Shown here piece by piece: positions 17,192-25,841 of a DNA stretch of 64,000 bases. The notes below the pieces were generated by a model. That model ran no database searches. It had not been told where the DNA came from and worked only from the letters and a program-made list of their open reading frames with translations. The first letter of the stretch is position 1. Every line of letters begins with the position of its first letter. Made by a program: the position numbers and the translations under genes. Source of the DNA: Hymenobacter ginkgonis (GTDB lineage Bacteria > Bacteroidota > Bacteroidia > Cytophagales > Hymenobacteraceae); contig NZ_WQKZ01000002.1 of NCBI RefSeq assembly GCF_009755225.1, forward strand, positions 62,001 through 126,000, given 5' to 3'.

Positions 17192-18076
17192 TTGGCTTCC
17201 CCCACTCAACAATTTCAGCAGAACCGTGCCGCCGCCGAAGGCGAAGCGGAGATGTCTTTTATCGACCACCTGGAGGCCCTGCGCTGGCACATCATCCGGG
17301 CCGCTATTGCGGTGGTAGTCTTTTCATTAGTCGCATTTTTTTCGAAGGAGTTTCTGTTTCACACGCTGATTTTGGGGCCGTCGCGCTCCGATTTCTGGAC
17401 CTACCGCATGCTCTGCAAGTTGGGCACTATGGTAGGCTCGGCCGATGCGTGCACGAACCAAGTCAACTTTATTATCCAGAACCGGGAGATGAGTGGGCAG
17501 CTCGCCATGCACATCAGCACCTCCTTTATGGCAGGTATCTGCCTGACCTTTCCCTACTTATTTTGGGAATTGTGGCGCTTTATCAAGCCGGGTCTTTACC
17601 CGCACGAACGCCAAAACTCGCGGGGGGCGGTTTTTTTCGTGTCGGTGCTGTTCATCTTGGGGCTGCTTTTTGGCTACTACATCGCGGCTCCCTTGAGTAT
17701 CAACTTTCTGGCGTCATACACAGTCGACTCCAGCATTGAAAACCAGATTGACTTACAGAGCTACCTGAGCACGCTCACCACGATGACGATTTCGTGCGCT
17801 TTCGTCTTTGAACTGCCCATGATAGTGTTCTTCCTGGCTAAAGCTGGGTTAGTAACGCCCGAAATTATGCGGCTCTACCGCAAGCATGCCATCGTAGTTA
17901 TTCTCATTATTGCCGCTGTCATTACCCCCCCCGATGTAACGGCCCAGATTATTGTCACTATCCCCATTTTACTACTCTACGAGCTGAGCATTCACATTGC
18001 CCACATCGTGCGCCGCGACCGTACTGCGTCGCTCAATGCCGAACTGGCGCGCAACCAAGCTGCCAACAACGTCTAG
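17192..18076 (+). CDS. tatC: Twin-arginine translocase subunit TatC
   Basis: TatC is the signal-peptide receptor of the Tat pathway, which exports folded proteins across the inner membrane. The protein is about 294 residues with six membrane helices and the conserved N-terminal block EMSFIDHLEALRWHIIRA. Other family features are the FPYLFWELWRFIKPGL loop, the ENQIDLQSYLSTLT stretch and RKHAIVVILIIAAVITPPDV near the C-terminus. No ATG lies just upstream in frame, so TTG 17192 is taken as start; the ATG at 17252 would cut off the residues before the conserved block. tatA is not next to it. Confidence 0.93.
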   Translation: MASPTQQFQQNRAAAEGEAEMSFIDHLEALRWHIIRAAIAVVVFSLVAFFSKEFLFHTLILGPSRSDFWTYRMLCKLGTMVGSADACTNQVNFIIQNREMSGQLAMHISTSFMAGICLTFPYLFWELWRFIKPGLYPHERQNSRGAVFFVSVLFILGLLFGYYIAAPLSINFLASYTVDSSIENQIDLQSYLSTLTTMTISCAFVFELPMIVFFLAKAGLVTPEIMRLYRKHAIVVILIIAAVITPPDVTAQIIVTIPILLLYELSIHIAHIVRRDRTASLNAELARNQAANNV

Positions 18077-18100
18077 ATAGCCGCTCGCTAATATCCTATT

Positions 18101-18136
18101 AAAAAAGCTCTTGCCGTAACTAGCAGGAGCTTTTTT
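18101..18136. terminator. Bidirectional terminator between tatC and a convergent gene
   Basis: AAAAAAGCTCTTGC pairs with GCAGGAGCTTTTTT. The A and T runs on the two sides suit termination in both directions. Confidence 0.8.
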
Positions 18137-18160
18137 GTTTGGTAAACGGTACTGCGGTGG

Positions 18161-19585
18161 CTAGCGCTGATACACCCCCGGGCGGCCAGCTACTGCCTTA
18201 TAAGGCCCAAAGAGGGTAGGCAGCAGGTGGCGCAGCTGCGGCACCAAACCTTGCTGGTCGATAATGTAGCTAGGAGGTTGCGGGCCTAGATTACGCGCCA
18301 CGCGCACTACGGCGGCGTACTCATTCAAGTGGTTGAAATCAACTTGCGCTAGGGGCCAGTCGAGGTAAGGCTGGGCGGCAGGGTGGTCGAGGAAAGGCCG
18401 GCGGTCGGGGCCCAGCACTAGCACCGCTCGGCCGGGCGCGAGGCGGACGTAGGCACGGGCAGGCTGCGGGGCCAGCTCGCTTTCGGCGGGTAGGCGCAGC
18501 AGCGTTTGCAAGCCCGGCACCTGCGCCCGGTAGCGCAGGGCTACCACACTGCCGAGCAGCAGCAGAAACACCAACTCGGGCAGCCAGCCCAAGCGGCCAG
18601 GCACTTTTTGCCACAAAAACAAGCTGAAATACGTGAGTGGTGGCAGCAGCAGTACCGCCGAACCCGGTGCTACCCCCTTGCCCACGGCTAACACTGCCAG
18701 CGCTAGCAGCATCCACACCAACATTAATTGTCGAAACTTGGCCTGAAAAACCAGCCCTAAGGCCGTAGCACCCGCGCGCAGCAAACCCAGCAGCAGCAGC
18801 AACACTGGCAACGCCAGCAGCGGCCACGCCACGGCGGGCGGCATGCCATCAAGGCCAGCTACGCCTTGGCCCAAGCCCCGTTCAAGGTGCTGATGCGCAA
18901 AATTGGGCAACGCGCCTACGTACAGAAACACGGTGGCTACCAGCGCGTAGGGCGATAAAAACCCGCAAACCAGCAGCAAGGCGCTCCGAAACGAGTTGGC
19001 CGCAAAGATGAGCACCGCAAATAGCCCCAGCCCCACAAAAAGCGCCAGCGGCAGGTAGCAAAGCGCCGCTAATCCAATTAAAAAACCCGCCCGAAACAGG
19101 CGCCGGTTGTCATAGCCCTCGCGCGAAGTAGGCAGTAACGCACTGAGGGCGAAGATGATAAACGTATGCCCCAATAACAGCGGCGACAGCGTATCGAGGT
19201 CCGTAGTGAGGCTAGCCACCACCAGGTAGGTGAGGCCCGCCAGGTACCCGCGCTCGGGGTGCACATCGGCCCGGTTGAGCACCGCATTGAGGCGCAGGGC
19301 TTGGGTGAGCAGCAGCAGCAGCGCCAGCGCCCGGTAGAGCAGCACCGGCCGGTCCCAGGCCAGCTGAAGCACGCCGCCCGCGGCGGCGGCGAGCGGCGCA
19401 GTGCCATCGTAGAGGTCGCGGTAGGGCCAGGCCCCGGCCCCTACCCCCTCGCCCAGCAGCAACAGGCGCAGCTCGGCCGCCGACACGGGCAGGCCAAACC
19501 AAATCAGCGGTAGGCGCAGTGCTAGCACGAGCACCAGCAGCACTAGCAGTTGCGCTGGCAAAGAGCTTTTAAAGAAGCGAAGCAA
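18161..19585 (-). CDS. Large polytopic membrane protein (DUF6427-like)
   Basis: The product is 474 residues, strongly hydrophobic, with ten or more predicted membrane helices and a short soluble C-terminal part (RAVLVLGPDRRPFLDHPAAQ then YIIDQQGLVPQLRHLLP). The N-terminal MLRFFKSSLPAQLLVLLVLV recalls Bacteroidota proteins labelled DUF6427, and the overall plan resembles glycosyltransferase-C-type membrane proteins. No catalytic motif could be assigned. It stands alone, convergent with tatC and divergent from rbfA. Confidence 0.6.
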   Translation of the reverse strand: MLRFFKSSLPAQLLVLLVLVLALRLPLIWFGLPVSAAELRLLLLGEGVGAGAWPYRDLYDGTAPLAAAAGGVLQLAWDRPVLLYRALALLLLLTQALRLNAVLNRADVHPERGYLAGLTYLVVASLTTDLDTLSPLLLGHTFIIFALSALLPTSREGYDNRRLFRAGFLIGLAALCYLPLALFVGLGLFAVLIFAANSFRSALLLVCGFLSPYALVATVFLYVGALPNFAHQHLERGLGQGVAGLDGMPPAVAWPLLALPVLLLLLGLLRAGATALGLVFQAKFRQLMLVWMLLALAVLAVGKGVAPGSAVLLLPPLTYFSLFLWQKVPGRLGWLPELVFLLLLGSVVALRYRAQVPGLQTLLRLPAESELAPQPARAYVRLAPGRAVLVLGPDRRPFLDHPAAQPYLDWPLAQVDFNHLNEYAAVVRVARNLGPQPPSYIIDQQGLVPQLRHLLPTLFGPYKAVAGRPGVYQR

Positions 19586-19689
19586 GAGAAAGGCCTACAA
19601 AGTCAGTATTAATGCCCGCAAAGGTCGTATCAGATGGGGTTTGGCCCTACCCCTTGCTTTGGGGGCCGGCACCTAGCAACTTACCCCCG

Positions 19690-19697
19690 TACCTTTG
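19690..19697 (+). promoter_or_regulatory. Bacteroidota -7 element TACCTTTG before rbfA
   Basis: TACCTTTG is a perfect match to TAnnTTTG and ends nine bases before the rbfA ATG. It is the third housekeeping gene here with the element almost touching the start codon. Confidence 0.5.
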
Positions 19698-19706
19698 CAG
19701 CTTATT

Positions 19707-20135
19707 ATGGAAAGCAAACGACAGCAAAAAATGGCCAGCCTGCTGCAACAGGAGCTGGCCCAGGTGCTCCAGCGCGACCTGCCGCACCTTTTTGGCGGGG
19801 GCTTGGTGCCCAGCATCAGCGCCGTGAGTGTGACGCCCGACCTCGCCGTGGCCCGCGTGCACCTAAGCCTATTGCTCGGAGGCGACGCGGCCGAGCGGGT
19901 GGAGGCCATTCGCGAGCACACCAAAGAAATTCGCTTCGCCCTAGGCAAGCGCATTCGCAAGCAGGTGCGGGTAGTGCCTGAGCTTACTTTTTACCACGAC
20001 GACAGTGCCGCCTACGCCTCGCACATGGACAAAGTGCTCAGCCAGCTCGATATTCCGCCAGCCCCGCCCGAAGAACAGGAAGATAAGCCCGAAACGCCGC
20101 GCCCGCGTCTCTTCAATCCCAAGGATGACGAATAG
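19707..20135 (+). CDS. rbfA: 30S ribosome-binding factor A
   Basis: RbfA binds the 30S subunit and helps mature the 5' end of 16S rRNA. The 142-residue protein has the small KH-like fold with RQQKMASLLQQELAQVLQRD at the start, AVSVTPDLAVARVHLSLL in the middle, and PELTFYHDDSAAYASHMDKV near the end. A charged tail follows. The start is ATG 19707; an ATG-like start four codons earlier is less likely given the promoter position. A terminator overlaps the stop codon. Confidence 0.93.
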   Translation: MESKRQQKMASLLQQELAQVLQRDLPHLFGGGLVPSISAVSVTPDLAVARVHLSLLLGGDAAERVEAIREHTKEIRFALGKRIRKQVRVVPELTFYHDDSAAYASHMDKVLSQLDIPPAPPEEQEDKPETPRPRLFNPKDDE

Positions 20136-20170
20136 CTTTTTAACTGCTTTTTTTAAATAGTTAAAAAGCT
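20134..20170 (+). terminator. Terminator overlapping the rbfA stop codon
   Basis: AGCTTTTTAACT pairs with AGTTAAAAAGCT; the left arm begins inside the TAG stop. A short T-rich run follows. Confidence 0.6.
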
Positions 20171-20199
20171 GTTTTCTAACTCATAACGCCTACCTCTCC

Positions 20200-21009
20200 T
20201 TGTACTACGACCCGATTAAGCGCAGCTTGGGCAACGTCTTCAACCGGACGCCGTGGCTGCGGCGCGTATTTTACCACCTGCTCGACTTGCTGCTGCTGCG
20301 CACCTGGCACGTGCACCGCGAGCTGCGCCAGTGGGCCAAAGGCCGCACCCGCGAGCCGCTCGACATTCTGGATGCCGGCGCCGGCTACGGGCAGTATAGC
20401 TACTGGCTGAGTGGCCTGAGTGCGAAGTGGCACATCTTGGCCGTTGATGTGAAAGAGGAGCAGGTGGTTGACTCCAACCAATTTTTTAGGGCTATAGGCC
20501 GGCCACAGGTGCAGTTTGCGGTGCAGGATTTGGTGCTGTATCAAGAGCCTAATTCGTTCGACTTGGCGCTGTCGGTGGATGTGATGGAGCACATTCTGGA
20601 AGACGTGGAGGTGTTCCGCAACATCCACGCTTCACTTAAAGATGGCGGCATGCTGCTCATCTCTACCCCCTCCGACCAAGGCGGGTCTGATGTGCACGCC
20701 GACTCCGAAACGAGCTTTATTGAGGAGCACGTGCGCGACGGCTACAACATCCACGAGATTCAGCAGAAGCTGCGCACCGCTGGTTTCGAGCGCATTGAAG
20801 CCCGCTATAGCTACGGCGAGCCGGGCCAGATTTCGTGGCGCCTCAGCATGAAATACCCTATTTTGATGCTCGGCAAGTCGCGCCTGTTCTTTATTCTGCT
20901 ACCCTTCTACTACGCTGTAGTGTTCCCGTTCTGTCTGCTGCTCAACTGGTTTGATGCGCGTACCATGCACGACTCGGGCACTGGCCTCATCGTGAAAGCC
21001 TGGAAATAG
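20200..21009 (+). CDS. Class I SAM-dependent methyltransferase
   Basis: The 269-residue protein has a Rossmann methyltransferase core at about residues 45-170: motif I ILDAGAGYGQYSYWLSGL, motif II around ILAVDVKEEQV, and FDLALSVDVMEHILEDVEVF followed by LKDGGMLLISTPS. The C-terminal part has a hydrophobic stretch (LFFILLPFYYAVVFPFCLLL), so it may associate with the membrane. The target molecule is unknown; the family includes enzymes acting on quinones, sugars and small metabolites. The start is TTG 20200, as no ATG precedes the conserved part. Confidence 0.8.
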   Translation: MYYDPIKRSLGNVFNRTPWLRRVFYHLLDLLLLRTWHVHRELRQWAKGRTREPLDILDAGAGYGQYSYWLSGLSAKWHILAVDVKEEQVVDSNQFFRAIGRPQVQFAVQDLVLYQEPNSFDLALSVDVMEHILEDVEVFRNIHASLKDGGMLLISTPSDQGGSDVHADSETSFIEEHVRDGYNIHEIQQKLRTAGFERIEARYSYGEPGQISWRLSMKYPILMLGKSRLFFILLPFYYAVVFPFCLLLNWFDARTMHDSGTGLIVKAWK

Positions 21010-21224
21010 GACCACGGATTAACGGGGATTTTAACGGATTGCACGGATTTTGTGGACGGCGCCGGGTCATCCCTTTGCCGCGCAAAAGAAGAGTAAGCGG
21101 AACGAAGACGAGTGTATAAGGAAAAGTAAAGACTGAGGCCAGCTAGCGCCAGCCTGCGCCCGGCAAGTGGATAATCGTCCATAAAAACCGTGCAATCCGT
21201 TAAAACCCCCGTTAATCCGTGGTC
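21010..21224. repeat. Long inverted repeat, CACGGATTAACGGGG class
   Basis: Arms of about 37 bases (left GACCACGGATTAACGGGG..., right ...CCCCGTTAATCCGTGGTC) flank about 140 bases with no reading frame. The left arm follows the methyltransferase stop directly and the right arm ends three bases before the next start codon, so the element fills the whole gap. Confidence 0.8.
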
Positions 21225-21226
21225 TT

Positions 21227-22459
21227 GTGAACGTACCTCTCCTCATTGCCCGGCGCTATTTCCTTTCCAAGAAGAAGCGTAACATCATCACCATCATCTC
21301 CAACATTTCGATGGTGGGGGTAGCGGTGGGCACTATGGCGCTCATTATTGTGCTGTCGGTGTTCAACGGGCTCGAAGACTTGGTGCGCTCGCTGTATGGC
21401 AAATCCGACCCCAGCCTGGTTATTTCGGCTCGGGAGGGCAAGTCGTTTTCCGTTGATACCCTGCTGATTACGAAAGTGCAGAACACGCCCGGCGTGGCAC
21501 TGCTGACCGAAGTAATCGAAGACAACGCCCTGCTGCAATACCACGACCGCCAAATGGTAGTGAAAATGAGAGGTTTATCCGAGAATTATTTCGGCCAAAG
21601 CCCTATCGACTCCAACCTCATCGCCGGCGACCACCGCCTGCGTCGGGGCGAGCGCGAATACGCCTTAGTGGGCGAAGGCGTGCAGCACGAGCTGAGTATT
21701 ACCCTTGACAACCGCCTCGCGCCTCTGCACTTGCTCTACCCCCGCCAGGAGCCCGGACGCAAGACCTTGAACATCAATCCCGAGAAAGCCTTTAACGAGC
21801 AGGATATCCTAGCTGGCGGCATTTTCCAGATTGAGCAACACCTCGACGACAGCTACCTATTTGTGCCCCTGAGCTTTGCGCAGCGCCTACTGGGATATGG
21901 CAACCGCCGCACGGCGCTCTACGTGCACGTAGGCGCCAGCTTCAAGACCGATGATGTGAAGGACGACCTGCGCGACCGACTCGGCAAAGGTTTCACGGTG
22001 CTCGACTCCGACGAGCAGCACGTGAGCCTGCTCAAGGCTATCAAAATCGAGAAATTATTCGTGTTTATCACCTTCGCCTTTATTCTACTTATTGCCTCGC
22101 TCAACATCTTTTTTTCGCTCTCGATGCTGGTCATCGACAAGCGCAAAGACATTGCCGTGCTGCTGGCCATCGGGGCGGGTGAGAAAACGGTGCGGCAGGC
22201 GTTTTTGCTGGTAGGCGCTATTGTGGCGCTGGTAGGCGCCTTCACCGGGCTTATTTTAGGCGTTACTATTTGCTGGATTCAGCAAACATTTCACGTGGTA
22301 AGCATGGGTATGGCCACAAGCATCGTCGACTCGTATCCGGTAAAAATGCAAGCCTCGGACATCTTCTTTATTTCTTTGGCCATCATCTCCATAACGCTGG
22401 CCGTTTCCATTCGCCCAGCCCTAAATGCGGGCCGCATGGAAATTCGGGAAAACCTCTAA
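21227..22459 (+). CDS. ABC transporter permease of the LolC/LolE (FtsX-like) type
   Basis: The 410-residue inner-membrane protein has one N-terminal helix (ISMVGVAVGTMALIIVLSVF), a large periplasmic domain, and three C-terminal helices (IKIEKLFVFITFAFILLIAS, VGAIVALVGAFTGLILG, IFFISLAIISITLAVSI). This is the plan of LolC/LolE permeases, which extract lipoproteins from the inner membrane for delivery to the outer membrane. The LolD-like ATPase is not adjacent. The start codon is GTG at 21227, three bases after the repeat arm, and the first residues VPLLIARRYFLSKKKRN match the family. Confidence 0.88.
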   Translation: MNVPLLIARRYFLSKKKRNIITIISNISMVGVAVGTMALIIVLSVFNGLEDLVRSLYGKSDPSLVISAREGKSFSVDTLLITKVQNTPGVALLTEVIEDNALLQYHDRQMVVKMRGLSENYFGQSPIDSNLIAGDHRLRRGEREYALVGEGVQHELSITLDNRLAPLHLLYPRQEPGRKTLNINPEKAFNEQDILAGGIFQIEQHLDDSYLFVPLSFAQRLLGYGNRRTALYVHVGASFKTDDVKDDLRDRLGKGFTVLDSDEQHVSLLKAIKIEKLFVFITFAFILLIASLNIFFSLSMLVIDKRKDIAVLLAIGAGEKTVRQAFLLVGAIVALVGAFTGLILGVTICWIQQTFHVVSMGMATSIVDSYPVKMQASDIFFISLAIISITLAVSIRPALNAGRMEIRENL

Positions 22460-22567
22460 ACTGGCAGCAAACTGCCGAAAATAAAAGCTGGCAGGTAGTT
22501 TTCATAAGCTGAACTGGTAGGCAATAGCCCCTTTGGGGGCTAACTTGCGCGTTCTCGTGTCCAGCGT

Positions 22568-25567
22568 ATGAATGTTTCTACCGCGCAACCTTTTCAATTA
22601 GTCTACTCGCTGTTTGCGCACGAGTACCTAGGTCATCTCTTTACGGCCCACGTCGTGCAGCTTAGCCCGCGCGGGCAACTGACACTTCAGCACCAGACTA
22701 TTTCGGCTAAAAATGCTTCGGAATTCGCTGCTGGGCTAGAAAAAGATGACTATGAGTTGATTTCGCTCTGCGACCAATTGCAGCAAGATGCAGTTATTAA
22801 GGAATTCTGGCCCCGCAAAATCACGGCGGCCGAATTTTTCTTGAAAATATACAATCCTGAAAAAGGCGATAAGCCTATGCAGGAAGCCATTGGCCGCTAC
22901 GTGCAAACGCGGCTGGGCCGGTTGCTGGCGGGCCTACAAGGCAAGCAGGTCTTCATAATGGGGCGCGATGGCGAGCCCACTTGGCGCGAGCTGAAGCTGG
23001 CGCCGGTGCCGGCCTCGGTGCTGTTTCACTTTCGGCGCAACGACGAAGGCACGCATTATTTTCCAACTATCCAATACCAGAATCAAAAGCTTGATTTTCA
23101 ATTCAAGAGCGCGGTACTGGTGTGCCAGCAGCCCGCTTGGCTGCTGCTAGATGACGTACTCTACTGCTTCCGCAACAACGTAGATGGGCGCAAGCTGCTG
23201 CCCTTTCTAAATAAAAAGTTTGTAGTAGTGCCGCGGGCCGTCGAAAAAAGCTACTTTCAGAAGTTTGTGGCGCCGCTCATGGAGTCGTTTGACGTGCACG
23301 CCCGCGGCTTCGACATCCGCACCGAGCGCTATCTGGCGCGACCCCAGCTCACGTTTTCGGATGTGCCGCCCGCCACGGCTGGGGCTGCCCCCCTGGTGCC
23401 CGTGCGTCCGCCTGGCCCCCCGCGCCGCGGCCGAGTGCCACTGCCCAAGCCCGTGGTGGTGCCGGGTGCCGGCACCGACGAGGCTCCCCTATTTTTCTCG
23501 CTCAACTTCCGCTACGGGGCCTACGACCTGCCCCTTACCCCCCCGCGCGCCATGAGCGTGCAGCTGGAAGAAGACACGGATTCTTATATATTCCGGCGCT
23601 TGCTGCGCTCGGCCTCCGAAGAAAATGCGCGGGCCGAGGAGCTGCGCCAGCGGGGCCTACCCCTTAATGCCGACGGGCACGCTTTTTTACCTAAAGCTGA
23701 AGCTTTCCGGTGGCTGCACGACCACGCGCCCGCGCTGGGCGAGTTGGGCTTTCAGGTGCAGGGCGCGGCCACGGCGAGCCAGGATTATTTCATTGGCCCG
23801 GTGCGGGTGGAAGTGGGCATTGAGGAGCGCGGCGACTGGTTCGATGTGCGCGGCACGGTGTGGTTTGGCGAGTTTGCGGTGCCGTTTATTCGGCTGCGGC
23901 CCTACATTTTGCAGCGTCGCCGCGAGTACCGCCTGCCCAACGGCCAGGTCGCCTTCATCCCCGACGAGTGGTTTACGGACTACCTCGAGCTTTTTGCCTT
24001 TGCCGAAGAAACCGAGGGCCAGCCGCTGTCGCTGCGGCGCCACCACCTGTCACTAATCACTGATTTAGAGAACGATAACCTAGCCACCGTTACCCTCACG
24101 CACCGCTTAGAAAAGCTACGCGATTTTGCGGCCGTGGAAGACCGGCCCCTACCCGTCGGTTTTCGGGGCACGTTGCGGCCGTACCAGCAGGCGGGCTACA
24201 ACTGGCTGCGCTTTGTGCAAGACTACCACCTGGGCGGCTGCCTGGCCGATGACATGGGCCTTGGCAAGAGCGTGCAAACGCTGGTGATGCTGCTCGAACG
24301 CCAGGAAAGCGGCGCCAGCAACGGCTCAGCTTCGCTACTCGTGCTCCCTACCTCCCTAGTTTACAACTGGATAGCAGAGGCGCGCAAGTTCACACCCAGC
24401 CTGCGGCTGCTGGCCTATACTGGCACCTACCGCGACAAGAACGTGGCACAGTTTGCCGACTACGACATCGTGCTGACCAGCTACGGCATTGTGCGCCTCG
24501 ACACGGAATTGCTGGCCAGCTATCAGTTCGACTACGTAATTCTGGACGAATCGCAGGCTATCAAAAACCCTAGTTCGACCACCGCGCAGTCGGTGCGCCA
24601 GCTGCGAGCTCGGCACCGGCTCATTCTCACGGGCACGCCAGTCGAGAATAGCACCATGGATTTGTGGTCGCAGATGACGTTTATCAATCCGGGCTTGCTG
24701 GGCACGCAGGCGTTTTTTCGCAAGGAATTCGTGAAGCCCATTGAGAAAAACCAGGATGAAAGCCGCACCCGCAAGCTACACGCGCTCATTAAGCCCTTTG
24801 TGCTGCGCCGGCACAAAGCGCAAGTAGCGAGCGAGCTACCCGCCAAAACCGAGCACCTCAGCTACTGCCCGCTCACGGAAGAGCAGGCGCAATTTTATGA
24901 GGAAACCAAGAGCTTCTACCGCAATAAAATCCTCGAAACCCTCGAAGGACACGCTCCTACCCCTGCTGGCGGCACCCAGCTTTTGTTGCTGCAAGGCCTG
25001 ACGCGCCTGCGCCAGATTGCCAACCACCCGCACTTGGCTGACCACAGCTACGAGGGCGAATCGGGCAAAATGCGCGAAGTGCTGCGCATGATTCGCAGCG
25101 TGGTAGCTGAAGGGCACAAGGTATTGGTGTTCAGCCAATTTGTGCAACACTTGGCGCTGGTGCGCGCTGGCCTCGACGAGCGCCAGCTCGCTTATGCCTA
25201 CCTCGACGGCCATACCCGCGACCGCCAAGGCGAAGTTGAACGCTTTCAGAGTGATGTTGACCTGCAAATATTCCTCATCAGCCTCAAGGCGGGGGGGGTA
25301 GGGCTTAACCTCACCGCTGCCGATTACGTCTTCATTCTCGACCCCTGGTGGAACCCAGCAGTGGAGGCGCAAGCCATCGACCGTGCGCACCGCATCGGCC
25401 AGCAACGGCCGGTATTTGTGTACAAGTTCATCAGCCAAGGCACAGTGGAAGAAAAAATCTTGGCTTTGCAACGCCGTAAATTACAATTGGTTAGCGACCT
25501 GATAACGACTGATGAAGCGGTTATCAAGTCGCTGACGCGGGCCGATATCGAGGAGCTGCTGGGGTAG
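22568..25567 (+). CDS. SNF2-family DEAD/DEAH helicase
   Basis: This 999-residue protein is an ATP-dependent DNA translocase. The N-terminal 550 residues form an accessory region without recognised nuclease motifs. The SNF2 core follows: motif I DDMGLGKSVQTL at about 561, motif II DESQAIKN at about 660, motif III LTGTPVEN, and the C-terminal RecA lobe with VLVFSQFVQHL, LISLKAGGVGLNLTAADYV and DPWWNPAVEAQAIDRAHRIG. Such large single SNF2 proteins are common in Bacteroidota and probably act in transcription or repair. The start is ATG 22568. Although it sits beside the motor cluster, a hairpin-bearing gap separates them and it is not a Zorya ZorD (no Mrr-like nuclease seen). Confidence 0.93.
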   Translation: MNVSTAQPFQLVYSLFAHEYLGHLFTAHVVQLSPRGQLTLQHQTISAKNASEFAAGLEKDDYELISLCDQLQQDAVIKEFWPRKITAAEFFLKIYNPEKGDKPMQEAIGRYVQTRLGRLLAGLQGKQVFIMGRDGEPTWRELKLAPVPASVLFHFRRNDEGTHYFPTIQYQNQKLDFQFKSAVLVCQQPAWLLLDDVLYCFRNNVDGRKLLPFLNKKFVVVPRAVEKSYFQKFVAPLMESFDVHARGFDIRTERYLARPQLTFSDVPPATAGAAPLVPVRPPGPPRRGRVPLPKPVVVPGAGTDEAPLFFSLNFRYGAYDLPLTPPRAMSVQLEEDTDSYIFRRLLRSASEENARAEELRQRGLPLNADGHAFLPKAEAFRWLHDHAPALGELGFQVQGAATASQDYFIGPVRVEVGIEERGDWFDVRGTVWFGEFAVPFIRLRPYILQRRREYRLPNGQVAFIPDEWFTDYLELFAFAEETEGQPLSLRRHHLSLITDLENDNLATVTLTHRLEKLRDFAAVEDRPLPVGFRGTLRPYQQAGYNWLRFVQDYHLGGCLADDMGLGKSVQTLVMLLERQESGASNGSASLLVLPTSLVYNWIAEARKFTPSLRLLAYTGTYRDKNVAQFADYDIVLTSYGIVRLDTELLASYQFDYVILDESQAIKNPSSTTAQSVRQLRARHRLILTGTPVENSTMDLWSQMTFINPGLLGTQAFFRKEFVKPIEKNQDESRTRKLHALIKPFVLRRHKAQVASELPAKTEHLSYCPLTEEQAQFYEETKSFYRNKILETLEGHAPTPAGGTQLLLLQGLTRLRQIANHPHLADHSYEGESGKMREVLRMIRSVVAEGHKVLVFSQFVQHLALVRAGLDERQLAYAYLDGHTRDRQGEVERFQSDVDLQIFLISLKAGGVGLNLTAADYVFILDPWWNPAVEAQAIDRAHRIGQQRPVFVYKFISQGTVEEKILALQRRKLQLVSDLITTDEAVIKSLTRADIEELLG

Positions 25568-25613
25568 GGAATGGCCTAGTTGAGGAGAGTACCAACTGCT
25601 TGCTAAGCAAACA

Positions 25614-25650
25614 GCTTTGGCCACGATGGACAATAATCTGTGGCCAAAGC
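25614..25650. repeat. Hairpin downstream of the helicase gene
   Basis: GCTTTGGCCAC pairs with GTGGCCAAAGC across a 15-base loop. It may end the helicase transcript. The 25568-25841 gap otherwise shows no gene; the frame of the following protein is open through it, but the encoded residues look random until the lipoprotein signal begins. Confidence 0.55.
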
Positions 25651-25841
25651 AGGTTAGTATAGGCCTATTCTGGCTTGTACTACCCGCGCTACACCTTTGC
25701 TTATTCCTATTAAAACACCGACTCGCACGAAACCCAACTGGCCTTTCTGTCGCATACACCCGAGCTAACGGTGCCTACGCTTCCCGTTGCGCACACTCAG
25801 TATCTTGCGGCCGTATCCTTTTGTTGCTTTTCTTTCGTGCT

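Noticed and set aside
14082..19437. Gap without the GGGGTAGG octamer as sign of a transferred island
   Set aside because: A similar gap (48.4-53.6 kb) occurs elsewhere and this part holds core genes (glyA, tatC), so the gap is likely chance.
22568..25567. SNF2 helicase as the ZorD part of a Zorya system with the motor genes
   Set aside because: It has no recognised nuclease domain, is separated by a gap with a hairpin, and this large SNF2 type is common in Bacteroidota by itself. The motor pair lies 9 kb away behind other genes.
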